A stretch of DNA of 64,000 bases from Delphinapterus leucas (taxonomy: Eukaryota; Chordata; Mammalia; Artiodactyla; Monodontidae), in NCBI RefSeq assembly GCF_002288925.2, contig NW_022097993.1, positions 12,386,122 to 12,450,121 on the forward strand, read 5' to 3'. The translations under genes and the position numbers were made by a program. The notes below the pieces were generated by a model. It saw nothing but the letters and a program-made list of their open reading frames with translations. It ran no database searches and was not told the origin of the DNA. This document shows, piece after piece, positions 44,723 to 58,110 of this stretch (positions are counted from its first letter, which is position 1; each line of letters starts with the position of its first letter).

Positions 44723-47700
44723 TCAAGAGTTCTAATGCACATTTAATGCCGTAGATTAAAATAATACAGGTTTGAAAGTGATCTTTTTATATACATTCAG
44801 TGTACTTAAAAAAAGAAACATCAGTTTTAGGAAAGCTGGATTTTTAAAACTCTTTTGCTCATCGACCTAAGCAGAAATGTATCTAAGGTTCTTGCTACTT
44901 AAAAGAGCACACAAACACACTGTGTAATTTTCTTGTAGAAGGTTAACAAAGATTGGTCATAGTCTATTGTTTTGCTATTTACGAAGAACATCAAGGATTT
45001 ATTTAGACATCCTCTGATGAAGATAGTTATTGAACAGATTTAAGTATAATAGTAGCACGAAGATCCTGGATGAAGTAATACGAGTTTTGAGAGACTGGAG
45101 AGTTGGGCCAGATGTATGTTTGCATGAGTTAGTGTGCTTGGATCAAAACTGCTTCCATTTTGTTTTTTTCTGATAGAAAGGTTTTTATCCTGGCCATGTG
45201 CAGGGTCCACAGCTACACCGTACGGCTCCCCTAGTGGGGGACTCTAAGCACATTTAAATCCCGACATGACTTCCTTCAGCTGTGTAGATACTCTGTTCCT
45301 CTCTTCCACAGCCACCAGCACACCAGTCATGTTTACACTCCCACGTACTGCAGGTATGAATGGATAATTTACAATGAGTGCTTTCCCAGAAGCACTACCC
45401 TTTACAACAGAAGTCCCTTGAGCAATGTGACTTTTCTGGCTTTACAATATAGAAGACTATTAAAGCCTCTGGAAAACTGCTGAATCCATTGAATTCTCCA
45501 GGTGAACAAGGGGATCTGACCGTGATGATATAACTGAAATAAGTTGACTGAAGAACAAAAGCTTTTACTGACTTAGATACTCTTCAAAAGGTGATTTACT
45601 TTCTCTTGGGAGGGACGGGGGAACACAAATGCATTTTCTCACATTTTTAGTGCTGTTGGGACAGGAAAAATAAGGCCTGATAAAAGTAATAGGTGGCAGA
45701 AGTACGGCTTCAACCTTGGCTTGTGGGGCTCTGCACACCACCATCCAGTTAAATGCAATTTAAACCTCTTTACTACCATATGCCTGTAAGTGCGTGGAGA
45801 GGCAGGCGCACCTCAGCTAGGTGATGATGGTGACATTGGCAAAATAATGTCAAAACGTAAAACATAAACGATGTTAGCGAACATAAAAAAAGTAACAAAA
45901 TTATTATAAGGGTTGATCATTGTTATAAAATAATGTCCTTAGGTTATTACTATTTTTGACACAAAATTTAACTTTTACAGCTGTGTTTGGTTCAGATAGC
46001 CTGGTTAATAAGAAGCCTTCTTGGAAGTCTATTTCTTAATGGGATCACAGTGATCTTTTTTTTTAAAATATGACTATTTCCAGGTTCTCTAGCTGAAGTT
46101 TACTTCATTCTGTATTTATTAATTGATTTCATAGTATTTTTAGCAACTAGGAAAAAAAATCAACTTTTTAGTCAAGGAGAAATGTATATAAAGTACATGG
46201 TTTTCTGCAAACCAATCTGCCATGTGGCAAGGAGAACTAGTTCATGGCAAGAGACTGGTAAAGTCAACCTCAGATTATTTTAGCAGCTGTGGTGTGGAAC
46301 ATACACATAGATCCGAGCTTTAGATGAGACATTTCTTGCAGTCTAGAGTTGGTGGTGCACAAGTTATACCCACTATATATCCATTCCATTTACCACTACT
46401 ATTAGTATTGACTAGCTTCCTACTTCACTTACTTAAGGATCAATTCTTAAGTCATTTGATATAAACCACAGCACTAAAGCAAATTCATTTTCCAAATGTT
46501 ATCAGAACCATAGCAAATTCATATGTTGTGATATTTGGCTTCTCCCAATAAGAAGGTATTTTAAAAGAAAGATATCTTTTAGATAAAAATGGAAGAATAA
46601 TGAAACAATATACATATTTGCTTAAACTTCTTTGAGGCAGGCAACAAATAACTTAATTATGAATTTTTCCTAGAAATTTCCAGAAAAGTAAATTACCAGA
46701 AAATGTGTGGATTAAAAAAACCAATATATTGAATTATTGAGCTACTGGGGAAGTTTTTATTGAAACAAATACGTTTTCAATATTATCCCTTGGTTCCTTA
46801 CCACAAATGTAGTTGGTTAGGAGTTTCCACATGTTTTCTTTATGATATTACAGAAAAGGGCAGAATATTCTTTGCACAATAATTTTATTATGTTTATAGA
46901 TAATTATATCAAAGACTGCAAGAAATCTTATAAAAACAAAAAATCACAAACTAAAGATTAACGACAAGAGAAATTTGTGTTCTGTCCTAGACCTTTAACA
47001 AATTAAAATATAAAATTTCAGGGAATCTAGAATACAAACAAAAATTTCAACCTCATAACATATTATTGTCCAGAGCCTGGCATATTCATGTGTAATTTAA
47101 ATATTAATGACAGGACCCAGGAAAGCCTTGAGATAGGTTCCAATTGTTATTTAGTTTGCATACAAGTTCTCCCACTGTTACCACCTGGTAATTGTTAAAC
47201 ACAAATGCTTCTGCCTTAGTAGATACGGCTTTATAATTATAAATGTATTTTGCAGAAGTTCACTTGGATATATAGATGACAAAGAGAACTTTTCTGAGTG
47301 CAAGTGTAAGAGAATCCATGCAATTACCCTTCATTATTTTCGCAATTCATTACAGGATGGAACTATGGATGGCAGCTATAGGAAAGAATTAAACATCTTT
47401 AATCAAGTTTAGGAGCTCATAAAAGATTTTTAAAAGTTGGATAAATGTCATAGATCTCTCATAATTAATAAATATCTAAAGGTTCATTGCTAAATGAGAC
47501 CTTTTTTTCCTTAACCAATGTATTAAGAAAAAATGATTATGGAGACAGAAGGTAAGGACATTTTACTTGATTGACAACTGGCACACTCTAGTTATGACAT
47601 GTATAATTAAATCTATAAACATAACCTGCTTAATGTAGCCATCTAAGCAGAGCTATAGAAAATAGTTTTTTTGATGCCTACTTTGCTTAACGAAAATTAG

Positions 47701-48573
47701 CTTCTCTTGAAACATCGGCATGGTGTAAATTTCATTCCAGTAAATAATGTAACAATTTCATAGTTATGACTTATTTCTTTCAACTGAATGAAACATAATT
47801 TCAGTATACCAGAAACATTTGGACTCTTCTAAAGATCAATATAGCTGAATTTCATCTGTACGTGCCCAAATATGGATTATGCCACCTTTCTTACAGAGGT
47901 CAGCAGCTTTTCTTATTTGTTAGTTGTTTTGAGGACAACATCTGAGCACTTTATAATATTCATTTTGAGAATACCATGGAAATGAATTCATTCCAAGCAT
48001 ATTTTTCTTGTTGGAATTGTTGTCATGGGAACGAATACACAATATAACACAATGTCTTTCTTTTAAAAAACAAAAAAATACCAGAGGTAAAGAACAATAA
48101 AAGAATGAAATGAATACACTTTGGATTCTATGGTTGTCTATTCTTATGGAGAAATCTGAATAAATCTAAACATAAGAGTGAGCTAGAGCATAAAATGAAA
48201 AACTGCAGAGCGATAATTTATTCAAGAGCCCTCACATGAAGTATATCAAAAAAAGGTTACAAGTTTCTTTGAAAGAGGTCAGCTGTATCTGGACTCTCAT
48301 TACAAGTCCAATCTATTCCATAAATCAGACGTGGCACCAGGTAGCCTCTTTTCTACCAAATAATCAGTGCAAAATTACTGAAGCTCTCTTTTCCATTTGG
48401 GCTCCACCAGGAGACCATTGTTGCCCCACTGTTCACTGATCCGTACCTTAACACCACCTTATACTCATGGTGACATGTGCACCTCTGCTCCTGTTAGCCC
48501 AGGAAACGCGGCCTCAGTCACAGAGCCAGAGACCTCTGATCCCTAATGCCATGTATTTAGACAGCTGCTTCTT
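44723..48573. other. 3.9-kb repeat-poor, AT-rich unique interval
   Basis: I recognise no transposon, RNA gene or coding exon. Open frames are short and rare: none longer than 60 codons appears between about 44.6 and 48.2 kb. An interval this long with no repeat stands out in this window. Confidence 0.55.
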
Positions 48574-48586
48574 AAAGTCTAAAACA

Positions 48587-48823
48587 GGGACTTCCCAGGT
48601 GGCGCAGTGGTTAAGAATCCGCCTGCCAATGCAGGGGACACAGGTTAGATCCCTGGTCCGGGAAGATCCCACATGCCGCGGAACAACTAAGCCCGTGTGC
48701 CACAACTACTGAGGCCACGTGCCTAGCGCCCATGCTCCACAACAAGAGAAGCCACTGCAGTGACAGGCCTGCACACCACAACGCTTGCCGCAACCAGAGA
48801 AAATTAATTAATTTAAGAAAAAT
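48587..48823 (+). mobile_element. CHR-type SINE with TSD
   Basis: The head is GGGACTTCCCAGGTGGCGCA, followed by CCGCCTGCCAATGCAGGGGA, GGTCCGGGAAGATCCCACAT, GCCACAACTACTGAGGCC, GCCACTGCAGTGACAGGCC and the tail TTAATTAATTTAAG. The TSD is AAAGTCTAAAACA at 48574-48586 and AAAGGCTAAAACA at 48824-48836, with one mismatch. The body mixes CHR-1-like motifs with a shorter length. The 81-codon frame at 48467-48712 is partly this SINE. Confidence 0.9.
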
Positions 48824-48836
48824 AAAGGCTAAAACA

Positions 48837-49144
48837 CATTATAGACACAAGTTTGTGTTTCTTGCAAGGAATTTCAGATGTACGTGAAAAACATTACATG
48901 TACAAAAACACACATATTTGAAATATCTTTGCAGGCTTATTCTAAGTTACCCACCATACTGACTTAACCCTATTTATAAGAATTTCAGGACAGATGCATC
49001 TCTGCTGTTGGGATCACTTTATATAGTTCACTACAGCATATTAAATGATTCTAATGTGAAGGCTTCAAGCTGACTGACTATGCAAATTTTGTACTTAAGT
49101 GTTTTTAAGATGGAGAGTCTTAACATATTATATCAGGAGAAAAT
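48837..49144. other. Unique AT-rich sequence
   Basis: Nothing recognised. Confidence 0.45.
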
Positions 49145-49370
49145 ATAGTATTCACACTGGAGTAGACTGTCTAGGTTCGAATCCAATTCTACCCTCACTA
49201 GCTTAGTGATATTGGACACATTTTTAAATTCTCTGTGCTTCATTTTCTCTTGTATAAAATGGGGATGATACGATCTTATATGGCTTCATGAGATTAAACA
49301 TATTTGTATCTTAAAAAAATTTGGAACAGTACCCTGCACCTAGGAAGTACCATATAAATGTTTCTCATAA
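49145..49370 (+). mobile_element. MIR SINE, well preserved
   Basis: GACTGTCTAGGTTCGAATCC, ACCCTCACTAGCTTAGTGAT, CTCTGTGCTTCATTTTCTC, TAAAATGGGGATGATACGAT and CACCTAGGAAGTACCATATA match the full MIR order, including its tRNA-like B box GGTTCGAATCC at 49174-49184. Confidence 0.9.
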
Positions 49371-51730
49371 GAATGGTAAATGGAGGTTCGAGTCTATTCT
49401 TTCATAGTCTACTTGTGTAAGAAAGATATAACCAGTGTGAAAACCCCAACAGTTCAGTGCCAATTCACCTCTGATTCCTGTAGTTTACTCTTCAGCCCTT
49501 TGCTCTGTAGCACACATACATGATACTGACTATCTGATATTTGCACTTATAGCCCTAATGATCTTCAGCTCTCTCAAAACTTCTAAGTCAAAACAAGGAA
49601 ATAAAATCATTTTAAGAAATATTCTACACAAAATTTAATTTTGCTGTATTGTAGAGCTTTAAAGGACAACAATCTATACTCCTGGTATTAAGCCACAGGG
49701 AACCAAACTATTCATTTAAACTATTCTTTACCGTGTAAGCATTTTAGATCCCTTGAGGGGAGTTGTTAATAGTGATAAGATCCAAGTTGCCCTTAATCTG
49801 GGGAACAACGTAGAGCATGAAATCTCATTTTTAAAGTTAGAAAATGCTCTATCTCCTGTCCTGATCTTGCCATGTGTCTGGGGATGCTTGTCCAGATCTG
49901 CAGCTGGGACTTCACCAGCCTCCTTCTCCTTTCATCTCTCCCTCCCTTCTTTTTTTTCCTTTCTTTCATTAAATCTACATTTTTTCTGATAAGGAAATTG
50001 ACCTTAAAGTCTTGTTTTAAAAGGCCACAATTTAACAGTAATTGTCTTTCTGAAATTATGATACCCATTTTTTAAGTTATCTTTTGAAAAAGTTCTAGCA
50101 GCTGGAATAGTATCAGGGTCTTATCTTATTTGAAACTAGAAGCCAATGTGTGATCAAGGAGAGGTCTGTTTATGTTCCCACTGGCCCATACGCCCCAACG
50201 CATTTAATATAGGGCAAAGGCAACTGTTTTACTTGAGTAAAAGCTCCCCAGTTATTAAAAAATGGGAGAATTTAGTTTTTGCTTTCCTTTCTCTTTCTTA
50301 AAACAAAAGCAACTTTTCTTAGGGATCTAAGTCACACACAAAAAGTATTAGTTTAGAGAAGCAGGCATTTTTCATCTGTTATGCTAGATGCTGAAATTCG
50401 TAGCTGTGAATAACATTGTTTCTCTGGTTATCACTGAGTATAAAGAACATGATATACACTGCAGTAAATTGGATATACCTCTCAATTGTACAACAGAATA
50501 AGCAGAAGCATAAAATACACGGTATTTGTTGGAGGTTATCCGTGCCTCAGTATAAAAATAACTTTTTAGGATTGATTCTGAAGACATTATTTTCCCGGTG
50601 AACATTTTATGGATTGGAACGAATTTTTTTTTGGTTTTTATATTTCAGTTACTCTACATCTAGTTACAGCCCTCCAGATGAATAATGAATAGTATGTGTT
50701 TTTCACAGAATACAAAGGACAAGAGCAATAAAAACCAAACAGTAAGGAAGATTGAAGGAAAAAGTTAACATATGAAATACATTTAAGAATTATAGATGTA
50801 AACAGAATGATTTACAGAGAATTCTGCATCACAGTGGAGGGAAATTCTTTCACACATATTCCTCTGCAAATGGGTATTTCTAATAAAAGTTAAAATAATA
50901 TCTAAAGGGAGGCCAGTAGTTGTTTATTTTTTTATAGGAAATACTCTTTCTTAATTTGCTCATGTATACATGACTTTTGTGTCTAAATCTAATAATAAGG
51001 TTTATAAAATTGACTTTAAAAGTATTTTCTACATTTGGAATGACTCCACATTTTCCTATCTTGTTCTTTATGTATATTAATGCAAGAGCCACAAATATTC
51101 ACACAAAGAAACAAAGGACTGAAAACTATTCCATATTCCATGTGTAGATAGATCTCTGTGGGTAATGATTTACTTAGTTCAGCTTGCATGATACTGGGCG
51201 AGGAATGCTTAAGCAGAATTGGCCCTTGGACGGTCTCACCCAATGTACGGCCTTGCATTGAATGGTGCCAAAGACCACATTTCTGCCTTGTGGGAATGAA
51301 GGAAATAAATCTGTTTTCATCTCAGATCCCCATCTGGTAAACACAAACATGTTCAGAGTGTATATATCTGGGGGAGAATTAATGAATGGGCACTTAGGTG
51401 GTAGAAAGTATAGCAAAGTGAAAAGTGAGGAAGGCCACCCTTTTGGGAAACAGATTGGAAGCAGGGCCTTCTCTTGGATACTAAGGATGAAAGATTTACT
51501 TACAAACTTTGCACTAATGCATAAGCAAAAAAGAGAGACTTTCTGCTAACAGTAATATGGCAGGCGTTCCTGAAACACATAGTTGCCATATGTAAGGAAA
51601 ACAGTACAAGATGTAGGTTTTAGTAGAATCTGAAAGCAAAGAAATTTAGGCTCAGCCAGAACAGAAGCTGTCACTCTCTTAGGCAATTCGACTATATCGT
51701 ATCATCAGTACCTTGGGTTAAACTGTAACA
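49371..51730. other. Unique AT-rich sequence
   Basis: No gene or transposon recognised. Pyrimidine-rich at 49915-49970. Frames such as 51262-51549 (95 codons) have no known domain. Confidence 0.45.
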
Positions 51731-51925
51731 AGGGTTCAGAGCCCCATCATTATCGCATTTTGGACTAGATAATTCTTCATTGCAGGGGACTATCCTGTGA
51801 ATTGCAGAGTATTTAACAGCATTCCTGCCCTCTACCCACTAGTTGCCAGTGGAGCCCCCATCCCTGTGTGACATCACTGGACGTCTGCTGGGGATGGCCA
51901 CCCTGAGCTGTGAACCCCCAGAAGG
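51731..51925 (-). mobile_element. MER20-like hAT element
   Basis: On this strand the order is GCATTTTGGACTAGATAATT, GGACTATCCTGTGAATTGCA, TTTAACAGCATTCCTGCCC and TCTACCCACTAGTTGCCAGT, the reverse complement of MER20. The far end is eroded. Confidence 0.75.
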
Positions 51926-54900
51926 AACATGATGCTGATATCAAAACTGCACACCATATTTTTATAGATGTAGGAATTTAAAATTAAGTTAATTAAAGAT
52001 TCCCCCCAAATTGGTACTCGGAGAGTGCACTTGTACTAATAAAGTTTTCATTGAAATGAGATAAAATGAGAAACATATAGGACAACATAGTGACTTTTTG
52101 TCCTAAGTAAATGTACTCCTTTTTTCCATTAACATTTTAAAGTTATCGTTTTATGTGAAAAAATATCCTTTCTTAATGTTCTTATCATAATAACGTACAG
52201 TTTTATTTGGATTATTCTAGTAAATTAAGTTTACAGTCATTTCTTGGGAACCAATAACATCTCAAGTTAATACCTAGTAAGTATGAGTATGTATCTCATG
52301 GTGTGCTTCCCTCATTCTCAAAAAATTCTTGTGTTGTTTTCCTAGAGTCCCAAGTTAGTAACACTTGAACTTGGTAGTTCATTTTAGTCATGATTCCAGT
52401 ACTCAAAGTAGTAAAACTCAGATAAGATGCCCTCCTTCTTCAATTAAAGTTATACTTGTGTGTGCATGTGTGTGAAGAACAGAGAATACAATAAAGGAGT
52501 GGGGAAAAAGAACTGATAAAGTGGAGGCAGTTTATTCAAGTCAGAAATCATTCAATGGATAATTCAAGAAAATAACCTATTTTACCTAAATGATCTAAAT
52601 CCAACTGTGTAAATGAGGCCACAGAATATCTGGTTTTAATGCTAACATCATTATACTTTTACTTTTTCTTTTCATATTGATTACTACAACTATTTCATTT
52701 ATTGAATGAAATAACTCATTAATGTTTAAAGGTTTTTATCTGTTTCCTAGGATCTTTGGAGGGAAGACTATAATTTTTAGCTATGGTGAATGTATTTGTG
52801 TATTATTCTGGGAAACACTTCCAAAGTGCTTGGCATATCTAGATTTTTCCAGTATCTGCAGCAGCCCATAAGATATATACTTATACCTCAGAGACAAACT
52901 GTTTCAAGCACATAGACATGACCAGTTAGGAATATTACATTGGGCTCTGCAGGAAATGCTTCTCATTGAACAATTCCAGGGATTACAAAAAAGGCAATGT
53001 GTTTTCAGCAAAAGATTAGTTATTTCATCCATGATCTAGCAGTTATTTAAAATAATACATTCTTTAAGTAAAATCATTTAATCCAAAGCTGTTCATTGAG
53101 TAATATTGTCATTCATTTGAAATGTTTAAATCCATAGAATCATCTGTATTATTCTTATTAATCTGGCCACCCTGTAGAACTTAATCTGAATCATAGATAT
53201 TCTAATCTCATGATGTGGTAAGTGGCACCCACATGACCTACCTTTAAAAATTATTGAACATTCTCAAAGATAAAAGGAAACAGAATGTAATATTTGCCTC
53301 TCTTTACTAGCTATAGCTTTTAAAGTGAAATCGCTTTCTTAGTATCCTCTTTTAGTCTAATATAAGAGGACATCAGGGTCCCCTTCTAGTATTTATATAC
53401 GGCAAAAATTCAAACGGCTAACTCACAGAGAGAATGAGATTTCTCTTTCTTTCAGACGCAACGCAAATTCCACTTGGATTCCTGAGAGACCTTGCATTTC
53501 ACTAAACATGTCACTTGAAATGCAGTGTGTAGTGTGGTTAAAACACAGAACAGAACCTCTGGGTCCCTGACCAGCTCCCTAAGATGAAATGAGGCTCTTA
53601 CGGAGATCAGAAAGGTATTGTTCTTTTCTGTGGCAAAGATGAGACTTAACGTGTTTGAACAGAGTGTACCAGTGACTTTTAAAACTGGGTAGCAGCTATC
53701 AGAGCACAGTCATATGCGTAGAAATGACCAGAGCAAGGTTTTTACAAAGAAAAAAGCACAAACAATAAGCAAAATTATACGACTGGGGCTTAGGAAAATA
53801 TCAGATTTTAAGTTAAAAAGCTGAGAGTTTAAGTACTTAAGGCAGTGGGAGAGCTAACATTCAGAGTTTTTTTAATAAAAACTTATAAATATTTTAGCAG
53901 CATCAATTAGTTGACATAATTGTGAATGCTCCTCTTACGCTCGGGGGAAATCCACATGTGCGTATAGATGCACAGAATAGATGATGATTTAATGGGTGAT
54001 GACCAAGGAAAAGAAGAAATCCTCCACTTTCTTGAGCAGGAGACAATCATCGTCAATCAAAGCAAGCTCACTGAGCTTTGGAACTTGACTTGGTTTTACA
54101 TCCTGATGCAAGGCATCAGCACATAAAAATGATTACTTAAATTTTAAACTTCCGATGATAGCAGTTTGCAGTGAAATATTAGGAAGGCTAAAATATTCAT
54201 TTATGATCTAATGGGACTTTCCAGACTTTGTCATATTAGAAACATTTCAAATGGAGTCTTTAGAAAGTTCCAGAAAGAAATGGAAAACTCCACTAAAAAG
54301 TGCAAAGTCAATCACAGAAAAATCTGAGACAAAACAATGAATACAAGTGTTGATTTTTAATTGTCATTAGAGGTGTTCTAGGTGCCCCGATCTTTATTTT
54401 GGATTATTGTTCATTATTTATATCTGCTCTATGTCTACTCAATATTAAAAAAGAAATCTTCTGAACTAGGGTCATATGGGACATATAGAAAAGAAAAAAA
54501 AACAATATGCAATGTAACAGTACAAACAAGTTGTGTGTGTGTGTGTGTGTGTACCACCCCAGGTTTTTGAAATACTGAAGTAATAAATTGCAGTAGGCAT
54601 CTCTGTTTGCCAGGTTCTAGGAATCACTTTGTGATTACTTTGCAAGGTAAATAAATGTCTTTCCTATGGCCAGAATACATGAACTAAAAAGTAAAAACAA
54701 TACTAAAGCATGGCACTTTCTGCCAGTCAAAGCTATTAAAACATTTAGGTAAAATAAAAATCTTACTGCTAAACTCAATTTTCTTAGCCTGGACTTTAAA
54801 TTTACTCACCAGTCTCCCCTACCTTATCATCCTAATTACCATTATTTTCACTAACTAAATATGTTGGTTGTGCCTTTGAACAAATTTACTAACCACCCCC

Positions 54901-56059
54901 TCTATGTCTAAGCTGCTGTCAACCATGCCTCCCAAGGACCTGTCCCCTGTGCTTCTGCAAGGCTGCACTCAACCTTCACAAAATCCACTTCAGAACTCTT
55001 TGCTGAAAGCCTTCTATGATCAAAATTTCCCATTCTTATGGATATTTCTTCAAATTAGAAATTGCAAAACCAATTCAGTAAATCTACTGTTCTTCTGCCT
55101 CTTCTTGGCATTTAATCCAGATTTTCTTGACTGCTAGAACACGGCGAGTGCCATATGTGAAAAGTAGCCTGCAGAAAATCACAGGCCATTCAAAAACACG
55201 GGGTTTATTTATTCTGACTTGGGCTAATTAGAACAAAGGCATACACAGTCAAGAGGGAGGGAGTTATGAAACATCCCCATGCTTAACAAAGGCCTGAAGC
55301 ATAAAGGCTGCGATGATGCCTTCTAAGAGAACTGCAGCTTTGGTTAGCTTCGTGTAGCTCAAGTCAGAGGTAGCTTGTGATCTGCATTATCGTAAGCGCT
55401 CCTAAAAGTGTGCTGACGTGTACATCTTGAAGTTCTGTAAATAAGTTTTCTGCCTCACATAGGAGTGATCTAGGCATTGGTGGTCTCTCTGCAAGTGGGC
55501 AGGTATCCAAGCCACATTATCTGACTAGAAATTTAGATTTTTCTCAGTGTACATAAGCTATTCAATTAAAAAGAAACTTTAATATTATGTTCTATACAGA
55601 TAGTCAACCATGAATATCTGAATGATATATCAGAAAAAAAGTATATTTGATGGAATAATGAAAGCCAACATCTGGCGACCACATTATAAACACAGAATGC
55701 CACATGGCTTTCAACATCTGCTGAATAATTCAATCTCTCTTGTTCTGGGTGCCAATTGAACTTGGATGTATGCATGCAAACAGCCAACATTAATTAGCAT
55801 TTGTGGGTTAGTCTATCGTTTGTGCTCTATCAGAAAGTAGTCTGAACTAATAAACATCAGTACCAGCATGTCTGTTAGTAAACACAGTGGCAACTAATAA
55901 GGGAATCGTTTTAAAAAGGAGAATTTTCATCTTTAATCATTTCAATAATTATTAGGTCAGAGCATGAGGGAATCATCGATTTTGATGTCTAGGGAAATAT
56001 ATCAATTATGTTTCCCTCCGCAATAGAATAAGGGTCCACAGAGAGAAGGTGAGGCATAG
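51926..56059. other. 4.1-kb repeat-poor, AT-rich unique interval
   Basis: No transposon or exon was recognised with confidence. It contains a (TG)n microsatellite at 54532-54552. The C/T-rich text near 54900-55060 is possibly L2 debris. Confidence 0.5.
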
Positions 56060-56760
56060 ACCCTCTGCTTCGGCCCTTAGAGTCGTCCTCCACTGCTCTC
56101 CCTCCCTCTGCCCTGTGTCCAGCTGGTCACCAAGTTCCGTTGGTTTTCAGTCACAGACACTCCTCTGACCTATCCACACCTCTTCATCCCCTTCCACTGT
56201 CCAAACTCCTTTCTGTCTGGCCTGGATTCCTATGGGGCCTCTGAAGAAGTTTCCTGCCTGTTGCCTTGATCCCTCTGGTTCAGTTTCTTTCTCCATCACT
56301 ATCTAAATTTAAATAAATATATGTTTCCTTGTAAATTTCTCTGGTTTCAATAATTTTTGTGGCTCTCCGTAACTTTGAAGAAAAGGTCTGAACTCTCTAG
56401 CAAGGCAAAAACAGCTCTTGCCCCTCTGGCTCTGACTACCTGTAGTTCTTGGGGCTGCCCACCCCCTGTACTTAGGCTCCAAGCATTGCCAGCAAGCTAG
56501 GTGCTCCAACACTACCCTCCACACCCTTACACATGCTGCTGACTCTGTTTAGAAAACTTCCTTCCTCTGCTCCCAACCCACCCATCCAGCACTCCCCTGA
56601 CTATTTAATAATTCAGGCATCACTCCCGCTGAGAGACTGCCCCTGGGTCTCCTAATCTGACGGGTTCTATATGCACTCTTTTGTTTGTCAACCATCTCCA
56701 TATGTTCACTTTTCTGTTTTTACCACTACACTAATTGTAGCTTCTTGAGGGAAGCCTTCA
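56060..56760 (+). mobile_element. L2 LINE 3' fragment
   Basis: CAGTCACAGACACTCCTCTG, TCCAAACTCCTTTCTGTCTG, AAGAAAAGGTCTGAACTCTC, TAACAGC-type and CTGCCCCTGGGTCTCC blocks and CTAATTGTAGCTTCTTGAGG follow L2. It is diverged, and the last part of the 3' end is missing. Confidence 0.75.
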
Positions 56761-56814
56761 TGATTCAGTAGTTCTGAGCTGGGGCAAAATCTGTGTTTCT
56801 AACAAAGTTCTCCG

Positions 56815-57005
56815 ATATCAGTGGTTCTCAAACGGAAATGATTCTGCCCCTCCCCATCGTCGTTGGAGACACTTGGCAACATCTGGAGATATTTTTGTTT
56901 GTCACAAGTAAGGGGGAGTGGAGTGCTACCAGTCTCTAGTGGGTAGAGGCCGGGACGCTGCTAAATATCCCATAGTCCAAGGTGGAGAGAAGCTGCTGGT
57001 TGGTG
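56815..57005 (+). mobile_element. MER20-like hAT element
   Basis: The 5' terminus CAGTGGTTCTCAAACGG (56819-56835) is followed by AGACACTTGGCAACATCTGG, AGATATTTTTGTTTGTCACA, CTAGTGGGTAGAGGCCGGGA and CGCTGCTAAATATCC. The right terminus is not clear. It is oriented opposite to the copy at 51.7 kb. Confidence 0.82.
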
Positions 57006-58029
57006 GAGACGGAGGGTGTCAGTAAATCACTAATTTACATAACACGCACAATAGAGGCTTGGAAAAGTTCCTGATATTCCCAGGTATACTGCAAGGGAGA
57101 TACTAGTTCAGAAAAAAAAAAATGATGTAACTGTTCATTCATTGATTCATTCAACAAAAATTCCTTTTGATGTACAGTTGTTGAGTACCTAATTGACATA
57201 TATCCGACAGAACTGAAATAGTCTACTTTCTTTATAAAGTTAATGATTATGCCTACGTTCAAGGTACGTCTCAATAAATATTCTGTGCTAATATTTTTTG
57301 ACACGTTTAATTACAGTTTGAACTGATTTCTACCCTGCTGACATAATACTATTCATGAAAAAAATACTATTTTGTACTTTCAATAATAGTAGAAATCTGC
57401 AAATGACTTTACTGAGCATTCTAAATATCAGAGAGCAATACAACACTTGACCTTTAGGGCTTCAAAGAATTTCCACTAATTAACCCTTTATCTCCTTAAA
57501 ATGAAATTATCACTCCCGGGCATTTCAAGACAACTGTAAGCCTCCTTTTCTAAACCTGTAATATCAAAACATAAGAATCGTTACTTTCACCAGCTGTGGT
57601 TGATTTACCATTTAGCAGGACAAATTAAGAACTTATCAGTAATTATGAAAATAATTTCCTTCTTTCATTGAAATACTTTGCAGCCACGGCAGCTTAGCAC
57701 ATTATTATTCTGGGTGGTGTAGGTGTTGTTGAAAGGCAGTGTGAAAATAAGAGGCTGAATTATGAATTCCTCCCATGAACACTGAATCACTTTGTGTTTT
57801 CTGTGGCAAAAAACTTATTTTTCTCTTGAAGGGAAAAGAAGAACAAGAAAATTTTAACTTTCAGAAACACATAGATTGCTATATTGAGCTAGATGATCTA
57901 TCAACTCTGAAAAAGTATTTTATTCTTTATATATGTCATAAAACTTACCATTTTTGTGTAACATATATATATGGACAAGGCAATAACCTACACAAATTTA
58001 CTATAAAATTGAACACTTCAGGTTCAACT
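57006..58029. other. Unique AT-rich sequence
   Basis: A possible short L2 remnant lies at 57130-57170 (CATTCATTGATTCATTCAAC). Nothing else was recognised. Confidence 0.45.
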
Positions 58030-58110
58030 TGGTAAATATTTATTCAATGCCTACTCTGCCTAGGAACTGTTCTAGGTGCTGAAAAAGCAGAAATGGAGTG
58101 ATACAGCGAG
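58030..58110 (-). mobile_element. L2 3' terminus
   Basis: GGTAAATATTTATTCAATGC, CTACTCTGCCTAGGAACTG and TTCTAGGTGCTGAAAAAGCA are the reverse complement of the L2 end. Confidence 0.72.
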
